Shown here piece by piece: positions 16,677-24,502 of a stretch of DNA of 64,000 nt. The notes under the pieces were generated by a model. That model searched no databases and was not told where the DNA came from. It saw nothing but the letters and a program-made list of their open reading frames with translations. Within the stretch, counting starts at the first letter, position 1. Every line of letters starts with the position of its first letter. The translations under genes and the position numbers were made by a program. Origin of the DNA: Paracoccaceae bacterium (lineage in GTDB: Bacteria; Pseudomonadota; Alphaproteobacteria; Rhodobacterales; Rhodobacteraceae); the NCBI GenBank assembly GCA_030066905.1, contig JASJAR010000011.1:1-64000 (forward strand). Reading direction: 5' to 3'.

Positions 16677-17522
16677 GTGGAGACTGTTTTCTTCGTCGCA
16701 TCGAAGGTCGTATGGGCTCTGATCCGCCCCGAAACGCTGCTTCTTTTGGGTCTCCTCGCGGTCCTGCTCCTGCACCGTCGGCGACCGGTCGTGGCAAGGA
16801 CGACGCTCGCCTCGGTCCTCGCCGTCTTTGCCTTGATCGCCGTCCTCCCCTTTGGCGATCTCCTCCTCGCCCCGCTCGAGCGCCGCCATCCGCCCGACCC
16901 GCCGGTGCGCGAGGTCTCCAACATCATCGTCCTCGGCGGCGGCGAAAGCGCCGACCTGACGGCGTTGACGGGCCAGCCGCAACTCAACCAAGCCGGCGAA
17001 CGGTTTCTTGCGGGCATAACGCTCGCCCGTAGGTTCCCCGACGCAAGGCTCATCTTCACCGGGGGCAGCGGGGCGCTGATCCCCGGCCCGGTCCGCGAGG
17101 CCGGTGTTGCCGAAACCATCTTCCGGGCTGCCGGTATCAACGACGCCCGGCTCCGTATCGAGGACAGATCGCGCAACACCGCCGAGAACGCGGCCAACAC
17201 GCTCGGCCTCGTCGAACACGGCAATGCGGGCGCGGTGCTCCTCGTCACCAGCGCCTGGCACATGCCGCGCGCCATGGCGACCTTCTGCACCGCCGGCTGG
17301 GAGAACCTCGTTGCCTGGCCGGTGGACTTCCGGAGCGGCGGCTTCCTTGAACGCGCCTCGTGGAACCTCGCCGGACATCTCGACGATCTCAACACCGGGG
17401 CGAAGGAATGGGTCGGCCTCCTCGCCTACCGGATCAGCGGCCGGATATCGCCCGGGGCAGGCGAGGGATGCGGCCCGCAAGCCGCCGATGAACGCTTCTC
17501 AAGATCGGCGCTCTTCGATTAG
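16677..17522 (+). CDS. YdcF/ElyC-like (DUF218) membrane protein
   Basis: About 281 residues. Two hydrophobic segments at the N-terminus are followed by a DUF218 domain (about 80-240). The domain starts NIIVLGGGE and contains FTGGSG, a long DRSRNTAENAANT helix with the family's S-R-N-T-x-E-N core, and LLVTSAWHMPRA. ElyC and SanA relatives affect envelope polysaccharide and undecaprenyl-phosphate handling. In this locus a role in lipid-carrier metabolism would fit but is inferred. The start is uncertain: GTG at 16677 or 16668. Confidence 0.85.
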   Translation: METVFFVASKVVWALIRPETLLLLGLLAVLLLHRRRPVVARTTLASVLAVFALIAVLPFGDLLLAPLERRHPPDPPVREVSNIIVLGGGESADLTALTGQPQLNQAGERFLAGITLARRFPDARLIFTGGSGALIPGPVREAGVAETIFRAAGINDARLRIEDRSRNTAENAANTLGLVEHGNAGAVLLVTSAWHMPRAMATFCTAGWENLVAWPVDFRSGGFLERASWNLAGHLDDLNTGAKEWVGLLAYRISGRISPGAGEGCGPQAADERFSRSALFD

Positions 17523-17574
17523 ATGCGCCGCTAAAAGCCAGCCCTTGCCACGGACACGCCAACCCTTGCGCGCA

Positions 17575-18030
17575 ATGACCCTTCTCCGACAGCCACGCAG
17601 GCGCCAACTTCTTGCGGTCGAGGCTCTGCGCGAGCTCCTTCGCGCCTGGTGGCTCGTCCGGTTCAGGGCCTTCCGCAGCTATGTCTGCGACCTCGGCGAG
17701 GCAAAGGGCGGCGCCTTCGAAACGGAGGCCCTTCACGACGACATTGCGCTCCTGCGCGATGTGCGATGGGCCATCGAAGCGGTCAACCGGACGTTCGGAG
17801 GGCGCTTCACCTGCCTCATGCAGGGCATGGCCGGCAAGGTGATGCTGAACCGGCGCGGGGTCCCCAACACCCTGGTGCTCGGCGCCAAGATCAATGGGCG
17901 CGACGGGGGTGAAACGACAGGCGCCGATGGTATGGCCGCCCATGCCTGGCTCTGCGCCGGCCCGGTCGTGCTCCTGGGCGGCGAGGCCCGGGCGGGGTTC
18001 GTCCCGGTTACCAGCTACCACAGCGCCTGA
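17575..18030 (+). CDS. McjB-like transglutaminase-fold protein (lasso peptide B2-type)
   Basis: A 151-residue protein matching the C-terminal leader-peptidase domain of lasso-peptide maturation proteins (McjB / B2, transglutaminase-like fold). Cys80 in RFTCLMQGMAG, LNRRGVPNTLVLGAKI, and His123 in MAAHAWLCAG reproduce the C...RRRGIPxxLxxGV...AHAWVE pattern with the catalytic Cys and His. A third residue (Asp/Glu) is not certain. No precursor peptide, PqqD-like B1, or asparagine-synthetase-like cyclase gene is seen nearby. This looks like an orphan Cys protease or amide-bond enzyme within a polysaccharide locus. The ATG at 17575 lacks a strong ribosome-binding site. Confidence 0.75.
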   Translation: MTLLRQPRRRQLLAVEALRELLRAWWLVRFRAFRSYVCDLGEAKGGAFETEALHDDIALLRDVRWAIEAVNRTFGGRFTCLMQGMAGKVMLNRRGVPNTLVLGAKINGRDGGETTGADGMAAHAWLCAGPVVLLGGEARAGFVPVTSYHSA

Positions 18031-18239
18031 GACCGCCCGCGCGGGACCTGTTTCGGCAGCGTTTCTTAACGCGACGTTAACCGCTATGGCCGAACAATCG
18101 CCGTGTCGACAGGGCCCTGCAATCCTCCCGACGGACGCAGGGCCAAAGCTGTTCTGGTCACGAGTTATGTCAACGACAAGCGGGGCCGGTCGTCCAAGCG
18201 GCCTCGAAAATGCCCCGATCTGTGCTTAGCTCTAACAAT

Positions 18240-18506
18240 ATGACGACTGGAGGCGTTGCGCACCCGACGCGCACGACAACCAAAATGGGGACGACGGACC
18301 TTAACATACGGCAGCTTTCGGCGGACCGCGCCCGGCGCGCGGGAACCGACGACATCCCGGGCGAGGACATTGTCGAAACCCGCGACGGCGAAATCGATGA
18401 CGGGCCGATCCCGCGCTGGGCCGCGTTGGTGTGGGCGCCGCTCTTAGTCTTTGGAATCGCGGTTGTTCTCGGGGTCCTCTACGGCGTCTTGCAGCTTCTG
18501 TTCTGA
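18240..18506 (+). CDS. Small single-span membrane protein, unknown
   Basis: An approximately 88-residue protein with a hydrophilic, acidic N-terminal half (ADRARRAGTDDIPGEDIVE) and one C-terminal membrane span (WAALVWAPLLVFGIAVVLGV, about 62-85). I know no family. Start candidates are the ATGs at 18240 and 18285; neither has an obvious ribosome-binding site. It lies 210 bases after the McjB-like gene, and the 382-base stretch after it holds no evident gene. Confidence 0.45.
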   Translation: MTTGGVAHPTRTTTKMGTTDLNIRQLSADRARRAGTDDIPGEDIVETRDGEIDDGPIPRWAALVWAPLLVFGIAVVLGVLYGVLQLLF

Positions 18507-18888
18507 CCGCAAGCCGCGCTCGTTCAGCGAAACGCGCAGCCCGCCAAAACCCATCCCTCGCCAAACCCGTCTGGCCCGCTGCTGCGACGTCTTGCTCAGG
18601 CAGACCCGGCCCGCCCTGCCGCGGGGCAGGAACCTGTCGCTGATTCGCTCATCTCGAACCTCGCAGGCTCGATCCTTCAGCCGGCATCGTCACCACCGCT
18701 TCAACGGCCATCTCGAAAGCCGTCGATTGTCCGCCAAACGTCAACAAACACCTCGCGCGGCGAATAGGCGCCACTGTCAGACGGGCGAAACCCAAGATGT
18801 TTGCGTTCGGGAAAGCCGCCATGCGAGAATAGCGAGACGACTCGAGAGTGGTCGGCCGCGCGTTCTGCGGCTGTTGTGTTGGGGGTGA
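18507..18888 (+). other. 382-base stretch without a supported gene
   Basis: Open frames on both strands here have no family resemblance and no good start. TTGTCCGCCAAACGTCAACA around 18728-18747 is the most AT-rich part and could hold the promoter of the next gene. GGGGGTGA just before 18889 is that gene's ribosome-binding site. I see nothing else. Confidence 0.3.
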
Positions 18889-20370
18889 ATGGTGGACGGA
18901 GAACGTCCGGAGATCCAGCGAGCGCTGGCGGACATGAACTGGGATGCGCGTCTGAAGAAGGCGCGGGCCCAGCGGGAAGCGATTTTGCGAGAGCGGGCAG
19001 CGGCGGGCCAGGCCGGGGATCGGCCGAAACCCGAGCGTCCTCCGATGCGGCCGCTGGACCTGTCGGAAACTGCGCCTGTCGCGGTGGACATCCCGCCTGA
19101 AAAGCCCCGCGTCGACGAGGCCACAGCGGTCGTCGCGGCCAACGCGGCGGCGCGGTCGGGTCAGAGGCAATTTGCCTACATCGTCGGCGGGTTCTGCGCC
19201 GGGATCGCCGTGGCCATCGGCCTGATGGTCCTCGCAAGCCCGCTTCTCAACCGGAGCACTCTGACCTCCGAACCCTTCGCCGCGTTGCCGCAAGCCGATG
19301 CCCCGGCCCCGGGTGCGGCCACATTGCCCGGCGCTGAGGCGCCCACGAACGCTGCCCAGCCGCTTCCGACTGAGACGCTGCCCGCAGGGGAGGCGCCCGC
19401 CGCGTCGGACCGCGTCCTTGTCGGGCTCCGGCTGCCGGCGGAGACTCAGGCACCGACGCTGCCGGCAGCGACCGCCTGGGAGCCCGCCGCGCGGGTCGAT
19501 CTGGCCGCGTTGGCCGTGCCGTCGCTCGATGGGCTGCCCGACCTCGGCGCGGCGATCCCGCCCTTGGCCCTCGCCGAAGCCGCCGGCGAACCGGCAGCGG
19601 CGCCGGCGATTGGGGATCGGACCGCGACGCTGGCGGCGCCGGCCGTCGAAACCGCTGAAACCGAGATCACCAATCTGCAATTCGTCGCCGCGCGCGGTCC
19701 CTTCGACGGGGTCGGAGCGACGGCCCGGCGGTTGCCCGACATCCAGGGCCCGGCCGCGCGGAGCGTTGTGGCGGCGGTCGAGCCGGCCCGACCCGCCCAT
19801 ATGGAGGGTCTGGCGGCTTCCCTTGCCGCACCGCCGCCGGAGGCCGCAGAGGCCGGGGCCGACCTCGTCCTGGCCGCTCTGGGCGATACGCTTCTGGCCG
19901 ATATCGAGGCCCTCGCGCTCACGCCGGCACCGGAAACCGGTGCGCCCCCCAACGCCGACATCGTGCCGCCCGAAGCGATCATCATCGGTGCCAGCGCCCT
20001 GCCGGTCTCGGTCTTTGCAGCCGAATCCGTCGAGCAAAGCGTCGTCGACGAGGCCCGTGGCACCGCCGAGAGCCTCAACCTGCCGGTCCGCGCGGTCAGC
20101 CGCGTCGGCTACCGGATCTCGCAAAACCAGGTCCGGTACTACGACGCCACATCGGCAGCCGCCGCGGCACGCCTCGCGGAGGAGCTCGGCGCGGTCGCCC
20201 GCGACTTCACCGGATCCGACTTCAACCCGCCGCCGGGCACCCTCGAAGTCTACCTCGCCGGTGTCTCGCTCAGCCCGCCACCGCAGCGGCGGCCCCAGGT
20301 GAGCGCGGCCGAGCGGCTTCGCAACAACGTACTATCGCAGCTCAGGAGCGGCAATCTCGGGAACCGTTAG
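18889..20370 (+). CDS. Large Ala/Pro-rich single-span envelope protein, unknown
   Basis: A 493-residue protein in three parts. A cytoplasmic basic N-terminus spans residues 1-94 (DARLKKARAQREAILRERAA) and one membrane span lies at about 95-118. A long low-complexity Ala/Pro/Glu periplasmic linker follows (about 120-370). The C-terminal domain of about 100 residues (AESLNLPVRAVSRVGYRISQ, VRYYDATSAAAAARLAEELG, PPGTLEVYLAG) resembles the LytR-C-type alpha/beta module seen at the ends of envelope proteins. No catalytic motif is visible. GGGGGTGA precedes the ATG at 18889. It ends convergently with the 20391 gene and may be a scaffold or wall-associated component of the locus. Confidence 0.7.
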   Translation: MVDGERPEIQRALADMNWDARLKKARAQREAILRERAAAGQAGDRPKPERPPMRPLDLSETAPVAVDIPPEKPRVDEATAVVAANAAARSGQRQFAYIVGGFCAGIAVAIGLMVLASPLLNRSTLTSEPFAALPQADAPAPGAATLPGAEAPTNAAQPLPTETLPAGEAPAASDRVLVGLRLPAETQAPTLPAATAWEPAARVDLAALAVPSLDGLPDLGAAIPPLALAEAAGEPAAAPAIGDRTATLAAPAVETAETEITNLQFVAARGPFDGVGATARRLPDIQGPAARSVVAAVEPARPAHMEGLAASLAAPPPEAAEAGADLVLAALGDTLLADIEALALTPAPETGAPPNADIVPPEAIIIGASALPVSVFAAESVEQSVVDEARGTAESLNLPVRAVSRVGYRISQNQVRYYDATSAAAAARLAEELGAVARDFTGSDFNPPPGTLEVYLAGVSLSPPPQRRPQVSAAERLRNNVLSQLRSGNLGNR

Positions 20371-20390
20371 GCGGAGGGCCCCGTGCGCAC

Positions 20391-20987
20391 TCAGGCCGGA
20401 TCGGTCGCCTCGATGAGCTCGAGCCCGATCCTGTGAAGCGTGCGCGCCAGCGCGGGGTCGGCGCCCTTCAGCAGGATATGTCCCACATCCTTGCCCGCGC
20501 AGCACAGCGCCACGATGAGGTCCTTTTCGGTCTCGGTCAGATCGAAGGCATCCACATTCGTTCGGACAAGGCCTCCGAATGGGCCGCGCAGGTCATCGAG
20601 ACTGATCCATGTCAGCACCTCGGTGCCCTCCACGGGCCAGCGCTGTCCCGCCGCGCGCGAAATGCGGGCAGGGGCCACGATCTTGTCGCCGCCGAGCAGG
20701 GGGCGGTGATCGACATCGTAGGCGGAGGTATGGATCTCGACATCGAACTGCCGCGACAGCGCGGTGCAGACCGACGGGTTCATCGCAACCCCGTTCAGCG
20801 TCACGGCCGTGACGGGATGGTCTTTCAGCGCAAGGAGCGCGGCCATCGTGCCGAGGCCGGGGCAGGGCGCACGATCCACGCCCCAGAACCGCAATTCGCG
20901 GATGAAGGGCACGCTTTCGAATTCGCCCGCATCGAACCGCAGCGCATAGAACTGGCTCCGGCGCGTGTAGTCGAAGCTAAGGTCCAT
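20391..20987 (-). CDS. Unrecognised protein co-translated with double glycosyltransferase
   Basis: A 198-residue soluble protein that I cannot assign. It has no signal peptide or membrane segment. Its start (ATG at 20987) lies 11 bases inside the end of the upstream glycosyltransferase gene, so translation is probably coupled and the products may act together. The sequence alternates strands and helices (FIRELRFWGVDRAPCPGLGT, TAVTLNGVAMNPSVC) and has a C-terminal helix-rich part that mentions no known motif. A role in sugar transfer or polymer modification is inferred only from coupling. Confidence 0.65.
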   Translation of the reverse strand: MDLSFDYTRRSQFYALRFDAGEFESVPFIRELRFWGVDRAPCPGLGTMAALLALKDHPVTAVTLNGVAMNPSVCTALSRQFDVEIHTSAYDVDHRPLLGGDKIVAPARISRAAGQRWPVEGTEVLTWISLDDLRGPFGGLVRTNVDAFDLTETEKDLIVALCCAGKDVGHILLKGADPALARTLHRIGLELIEATDPA

Positions 20988-23040
20988 TGAAGCTCCCGCG
21001 CTTGCCGTTGTTCGACACCGCCATGAAATCTCCCGCAGAGCCGGCATTGGCGACGTTCAGGGCGTATTCGAGGTCGGTGAGGTTGTCGAAAGTCCCGAGC
21101 AATACGTGAACGCCCATCTCCGGCGCGTTCACGGCGAAGAACCTGATCTCGCCGAGCCCGAAGGCCAAAAGCGAAGCCGGCAGCGCCCCGAGCGCCTCGG
21201 CCATGTCGCGATAGCGGCGCGAGATCACACGCCGATGCCCTTTGCCCACATGGAGCGCATCGAGGCTTTGGAATGTCGGAGGGTTTTCGATTTCGGTCTC
21301 CGACACCACATCGACTCCGCGCAACTCACTGAAGACAGGCAGCTCTTCTAGGCATTCACCTGCCGAGAGCGGCTGATTTGAACGCATGACGAGCTTGGTG
21401 TGGTAGCCGTACCCTTGGAAGTCCGGTACGAAACGGAGCCCCTCGAACTGCCAGTCCCCACTGCCGCTTGAGACACCGAAGATCGGGTCGAAACCCAGTG
21501 CCAGCGCCGCCTCGAGGTGGAGGTCGATGCGAAAGGCGCCGAATGCGGGCGGTAGGTACGAGAGCATCTCGCGCATGCTCGGAAATCCGGTGACCCAGAG
21601 ACCCTCCTCCTCCTCGGCCCGAACGGTCTCCAGAAAGGGCTCGCCGAGGAAATACCTGTACGCGGCATTTCTTCGGTCGGCCACATCGCGTTGGGTCACG
21701 GTACCGTTGCTCGACACGCTGGCGCCGTGCACTCGTCGCAGACAGTGGAACTTGCCGCTATGCGGTATGACAATCCCGGCCAGAAGCATCCGGATGTGAA
21801 GATCGTAATCCGTACCGAGCGTCAAACTCTCGTCGTACCGCATCCGCCTCAGGACGTCGCGGCGGTAGAACGCCGAACTGTGCAGGGTGACCTTACCCGG
21901 CCGCCGGAGGAGATGATTGATTTCTCGGGCTTGCCCGAAATACGACCTGAGCCGTCCGTTGTCCTCATCGAACTCAATCCAGCTCGAATGGCAGCCGTGG
22001 GCGCCGCCCTGCGCCGACATGCATTCAAGCTGCTCCTCGAACCGGCTCGGCAGCGAGAAATCGTCGTCGTCATGGACCGCGATATAGAACCCCCGGGCGC
22101 GGTCGGTGAGGAGGTTGCGGGCCTTCGGAATCGACGGCTCGTCCAGCTCATGAACGTGGAGATCGAGCGTCGGAAACGCCTTGCGCAGGGCCGATTCTTT
22201 GAGGCGAGCGGCTTTCGGCGAGCCGTTGTCGCAGATCCGCACCTCGAAATCCTGAACCGTCTGCGCCGCCAACCCGCTGAGGCAATGGGCCAGATGCTCG
22301 GCCCGGTTCGGACGGTCGGTGGTTGCGATGGCGACGGTGATCGCCGGGCCGAATACGCCCGGGTCCCGGTAGTCGGAGTACCGGAACGGGCGCGGACGGA
22401 AGATCGAACGATCCGCGAGAAGGGCCTTCTTGTGACTGTCGGTGAACCGGCCCCTGAGACGAGCATCCGACGGCGGGTGCCGTTCGTGCAGCACGTCGTC
22501 GGACAGATAATAGTCGACGGTCTTGCCATACCGACGCAGCCGCTGGCAGAGGTCGTTGTCTTCGCCGCCATAGTCGAAGTACCGGGTGTCGAAACCGCCG
22601 ATTTCCACGACATCGGCCCGGTTGAACAGGTTGGCGCAGCCCTCGCCCCAGGTCGGTCGCAGCCGATTGCGGACCCGTTTTCCGTTCTCGTACTGAAAAT
22701 CCGTCGGTTGCAGGACATAGAACGCCACCCGGCCCGAGGCCACCGTCCCGGCAAGGCCTGCGAGCGTCTCATCTCCGATCTGCAGTTGCACGTCGGCGTC
22801 GATTTTCAGGACGACGTCGTTTCTGGCCTCGGCGATGCCGATGTTGTTGGCCTCAGACAGACACCAGCGGTCGGCTTCGACGCGCACGATCCGGCATCCG
22901 GGCAGGGCGGCCAGCGGCTCCGCCGATCCGAAATCGATCAGCAGGATTTCGGTGATCGGCGCCAGCCGGCTGAGATGGCCGACACAGGTTTCGAGCCTTT
23001 CGACCGACCAATCACGAAAAGGGACAATCGCCGAGATCAT
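20977..23040 (-). CDS. Two-domain family 2 glycosyltransferase
   Basis: A 687-residue protein with two GT-A domains in tandem. Domain 1 (about 1-230) starts MISAIVPFRDW, has KIDADV as its DXD-type site and WGEGCANLFNRADVVEIGGF near the acceptor site. Domain 2 (about 235-450) starts ITVAIATTDRPNRAEHLAHC, with HDDDDF as DXD. The final 230 residues are not recognised. Two-domain GT2 proteins often make alternating linkages, like chondroitin or hyaluronan synthases, or add two sugars in sequence; no membrane span is present. It overlaps the downstream unknown gene by 11 bases. Confidence 0.85.
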   Translation of the reverse strand: MISAIVPFRDWSVERLETCVGHLSRLAPITEILLIDFGSAEPLAALPGCRIVRVEADRWCLSEANNIGIAEARNDVVLKIDADVQLQIGDETLAGLAGTVASGRVAFYVLQPTDFQYENGKRVRNRLRPTWGEGCANLFNRADVVEIGGFDTRYFDYGGEDNDLCQRLRRYGKTVDYYLSDDVLHERHPPSDARLRGRFTDSHKKALLADRSIFRPRPFRYSDYRDPGVFGPAITVAIATTDRPNRAEHLAHCLSGLAAQTVQDFEVRICDNGSPKAARLKESALRKAFPTLDLHVHELDEPSIPKARNLLTDRARGFYIAVHDDDDFSLPSRFEEQLECMSAQGGAHGCHSSWIEFDEDNGRLRSYFGQAREINHLLRRPGKVTLHSSAFYRRDVLRRMRYDESLTLGTDYDLHIRMLLAGIVIPHSGKFHCLRRVHGASVSSNGTVTQRDVADRRNAAYRYFLGEPFLETVRAEEEEGLWVTGFPSMREMLSYLPPAFGAFRIDLHLEAALALGFDPIFGVSSGSGDWQFEGLRFVPDFQGYGYHTKLVMRSNQPLSAGECLEELPVFSELRGVDVVSETEIENPPTFQSLDALHVGKGHRRVISRRYRDMAEALGALPASLLAFGLGEIRFFAVNAPEMGVHVLLGTFDNLTDLEYALNVANAGSAGDFMAVSNNGKRGSFNGP

Positions 23041-23068
23041 ATCCGGTATTTTGCGACGGCGCTTTGGT

Positions 23069-23545
23069 TTAGGCTTCCGACCCCAGATATTGCGCCATGG
23101 TGACCACTTCCTGAGTGCAGAACAGCTTTCCCGTCGTCGGGCCGGGGCTGGTGCCGCCGGACTGGAAGAACATCGGTCCGCTGATCGGGTCGCACCCGAT
23201 GATCTGGCTCCCGGCCTCGCCAGCGAACTCGATGGAGTTGGAGTTCACCACGCAGGCCAGAAGACTTGCGCTCCCGACGCCGTCCTCAAGCGCCTTGCGG
23301 GCGGCATCGACCGACATCCGCCCCTCGTCGCCTTGAAAGGCGACCACACCGTTTTCCTTGAGGATATCGAGATACTCGATCGTCCTGTCCATTAGGACCG
23401 CCGCATCGGGCTCGCCCTCGAACAGGTCCGTCCCGCAAAGCTCTTGTGCGGCCCCCGTAATCGGCGCAACCGCTGCCGCAAGAGAAACCAGCCCCAGCCG
23501 CGCATACGCGAGCGTCGTCTTCAATCGACCAAAGTCAGACATCAT
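23069..23545 (-). CDS. Secreted protein with four cysteines, unknown
   Basis: About 158 residues with an N-terminal signal peptide (LAYARLGLVSLAAAVAPITG, cleavage near GAA-QE). The mature part contains cysteines in ELCGTDLF, LLACVVN, IIGCDP and LFCTQEV, which could form two disulfides. A SQIIGCDPISGPMFFQ-SGG motif may suggest a Rap1a/Tai-like periplasmic immunity fold, but I am not sure. The start is the first of two adjacent ATGs at 23545, after GGTGGGGGTG. It is 28 bases from the start of the glycosyltransferase gene in the same direction, so probably the first gene of that operon. Confidence 0.6.
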   Translation of the reverse strand: MMSDFGRLKTTLAYARLGLVSLAAAVAPITGAAQELCGTDLFEGEPDAAVLMDRTIEYLDILKENGVVAFQGDEGRMSVDAARKALEDGVGSASLLACVVNSNSIEFAGEAGSQIIGCDPISGPMFFQSGGTSPGPTTGKLFCTQEVVTMAQYLGSEA

Positions 23546-23825
23546 TACACCCCCACCAGGCATCTTTTCTCGCAGGTTCTTCAGAGAATTTCAACCATTG
23601 GCGCGCCAGGCCGGCCGCTTGAACGCGCGGTTCTTTGCCGCCTGGCGCGGTGGCAACGGGGTCGCCCGACAGCCTCTCGCTGCCACCGTCCGACAGAGCG
23701 GTTTCCCGCACTGCGCCGGGGCGTTGCGACCCTGCACGACCGCCCGGCAAACAGAGCGAACGGCAGTTGCCCCCTTGCGGGTTCTGTGACAAGGATTGCA
23801 GGGGTTGAACCGATGAGTTTAGTTG

Positions 23826-24479
23826 ATGGCGGATTATCAGACCCTGCGCACAACGATGGTCGATACGCAGATAAGGCCTTCGGATGTCACGCGATTTCCG
23901 GTCATCGACGCCTTCCTCAAAGTGCCGCGTGAGCTCTTTGTGCCGGCGAGCCGCCGCGACGCGGCCTATGCCGGCGAGAACATCGAGATCGGCGAGGGGC
24001 GTGTCGTGCTCGACCCCCGGACGCTGGCGAAGATGATCGAACTGCTCGACGTCGAGCCCCACGAGCTGGTGCTCGATATCGGCACCGGCTTTGGCTACTC
24101 GGCGGCGATCCTGTCCCATCTCGCGGAGGCCGTGGTCGCGGTCGAGGATGACGCGACGTTTCGTTCCGAGGCCGAAGCGGCCCTTGCCGAAGCCGAAGCG
24201 CTGAACGTCGCGGTTGTCGAGGGAGCGCTGGCGGAAGGGGCCCCGATGCACGGGCCTTACGATGCGATCATCCTCCAGGGCGCGGTCGAGACGCTGCCCG
24301 ATGCGATTGCAGACCAGCTCAAGGACGACGGGCGCATCGTCGCGCTCTTCCAGGAAGGTCGTCTCGGCGTTTGCCGGATCGGGCTCAAATCCGGCGGCGC
24401 AATAAGCTGGCGGCACGGCTTCAATGCCGGTGCGCCGGTGTTACCCAGTTTCGAGGCGCGCCGCGCCTTCGCACTCTGA
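23826..24479 (+). CDS. pcm: Protein-L-isoaspartate O-methyltransferase
   Basis: A 217-residue SAM-dependent methyltransferase that repairs isoaspartyl residues in aged proteins. The N-terminal helix MVDTQIRPSDVTRFPVIDAF and the segment DAAYAGENIEIGEGRVVLDP are typical of the alphaproteobacterial form. Motif I is LVLDIGTGFGYSAAIL, and later motifs include YDAIILQGAVETLPDAI. The ATG at 23826 is preferred over a TTG one codon earlier. In Rhodobacteraceae this gene commonly precedes a tolC-type gene, as it does here. The 280-base upstream gap contains no recognised gene. Confidence 0.9.
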   Translation: MADYQTLRTTMVDTQIRPSDVTRFPVIDAFLKVPRELFVPASRRDAAYAGENIEIGEGRVVLDPRTLAKMIELLDVEPHELVLDIGTGFGYSAAILSHLAEAVVAVEDDATFRSEAEAALAEAEALNVAVVEGALAEGAPMHGPYDAIILQGAVETLPDAIADQLKDDGRIVALFQEGRLGVCRIGLKSGGAISWRHGFNAGAPVLPSFEARRAFAL

Positions 24480-24502
24480 AGTTGGATAAAGGGAGGCCCT
24501 CG

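Noticed and set aside
18649..20124. A 491-codon frame antisense to the 18889-20370 gene
   Set aside because: Composition is Arg/Gly-rich with no family resemblance. The sense frame has a ribosome-binding site, membrane span and structured C-terminus. I could not fully exclude a short minus-strand peptide near 18690-18860.
21691..23103. A 470-codon plus-strand frame over the double glycosyltransferase
   Set aside because: Antisense shadow; the minus frame has two clear GT2 domains.
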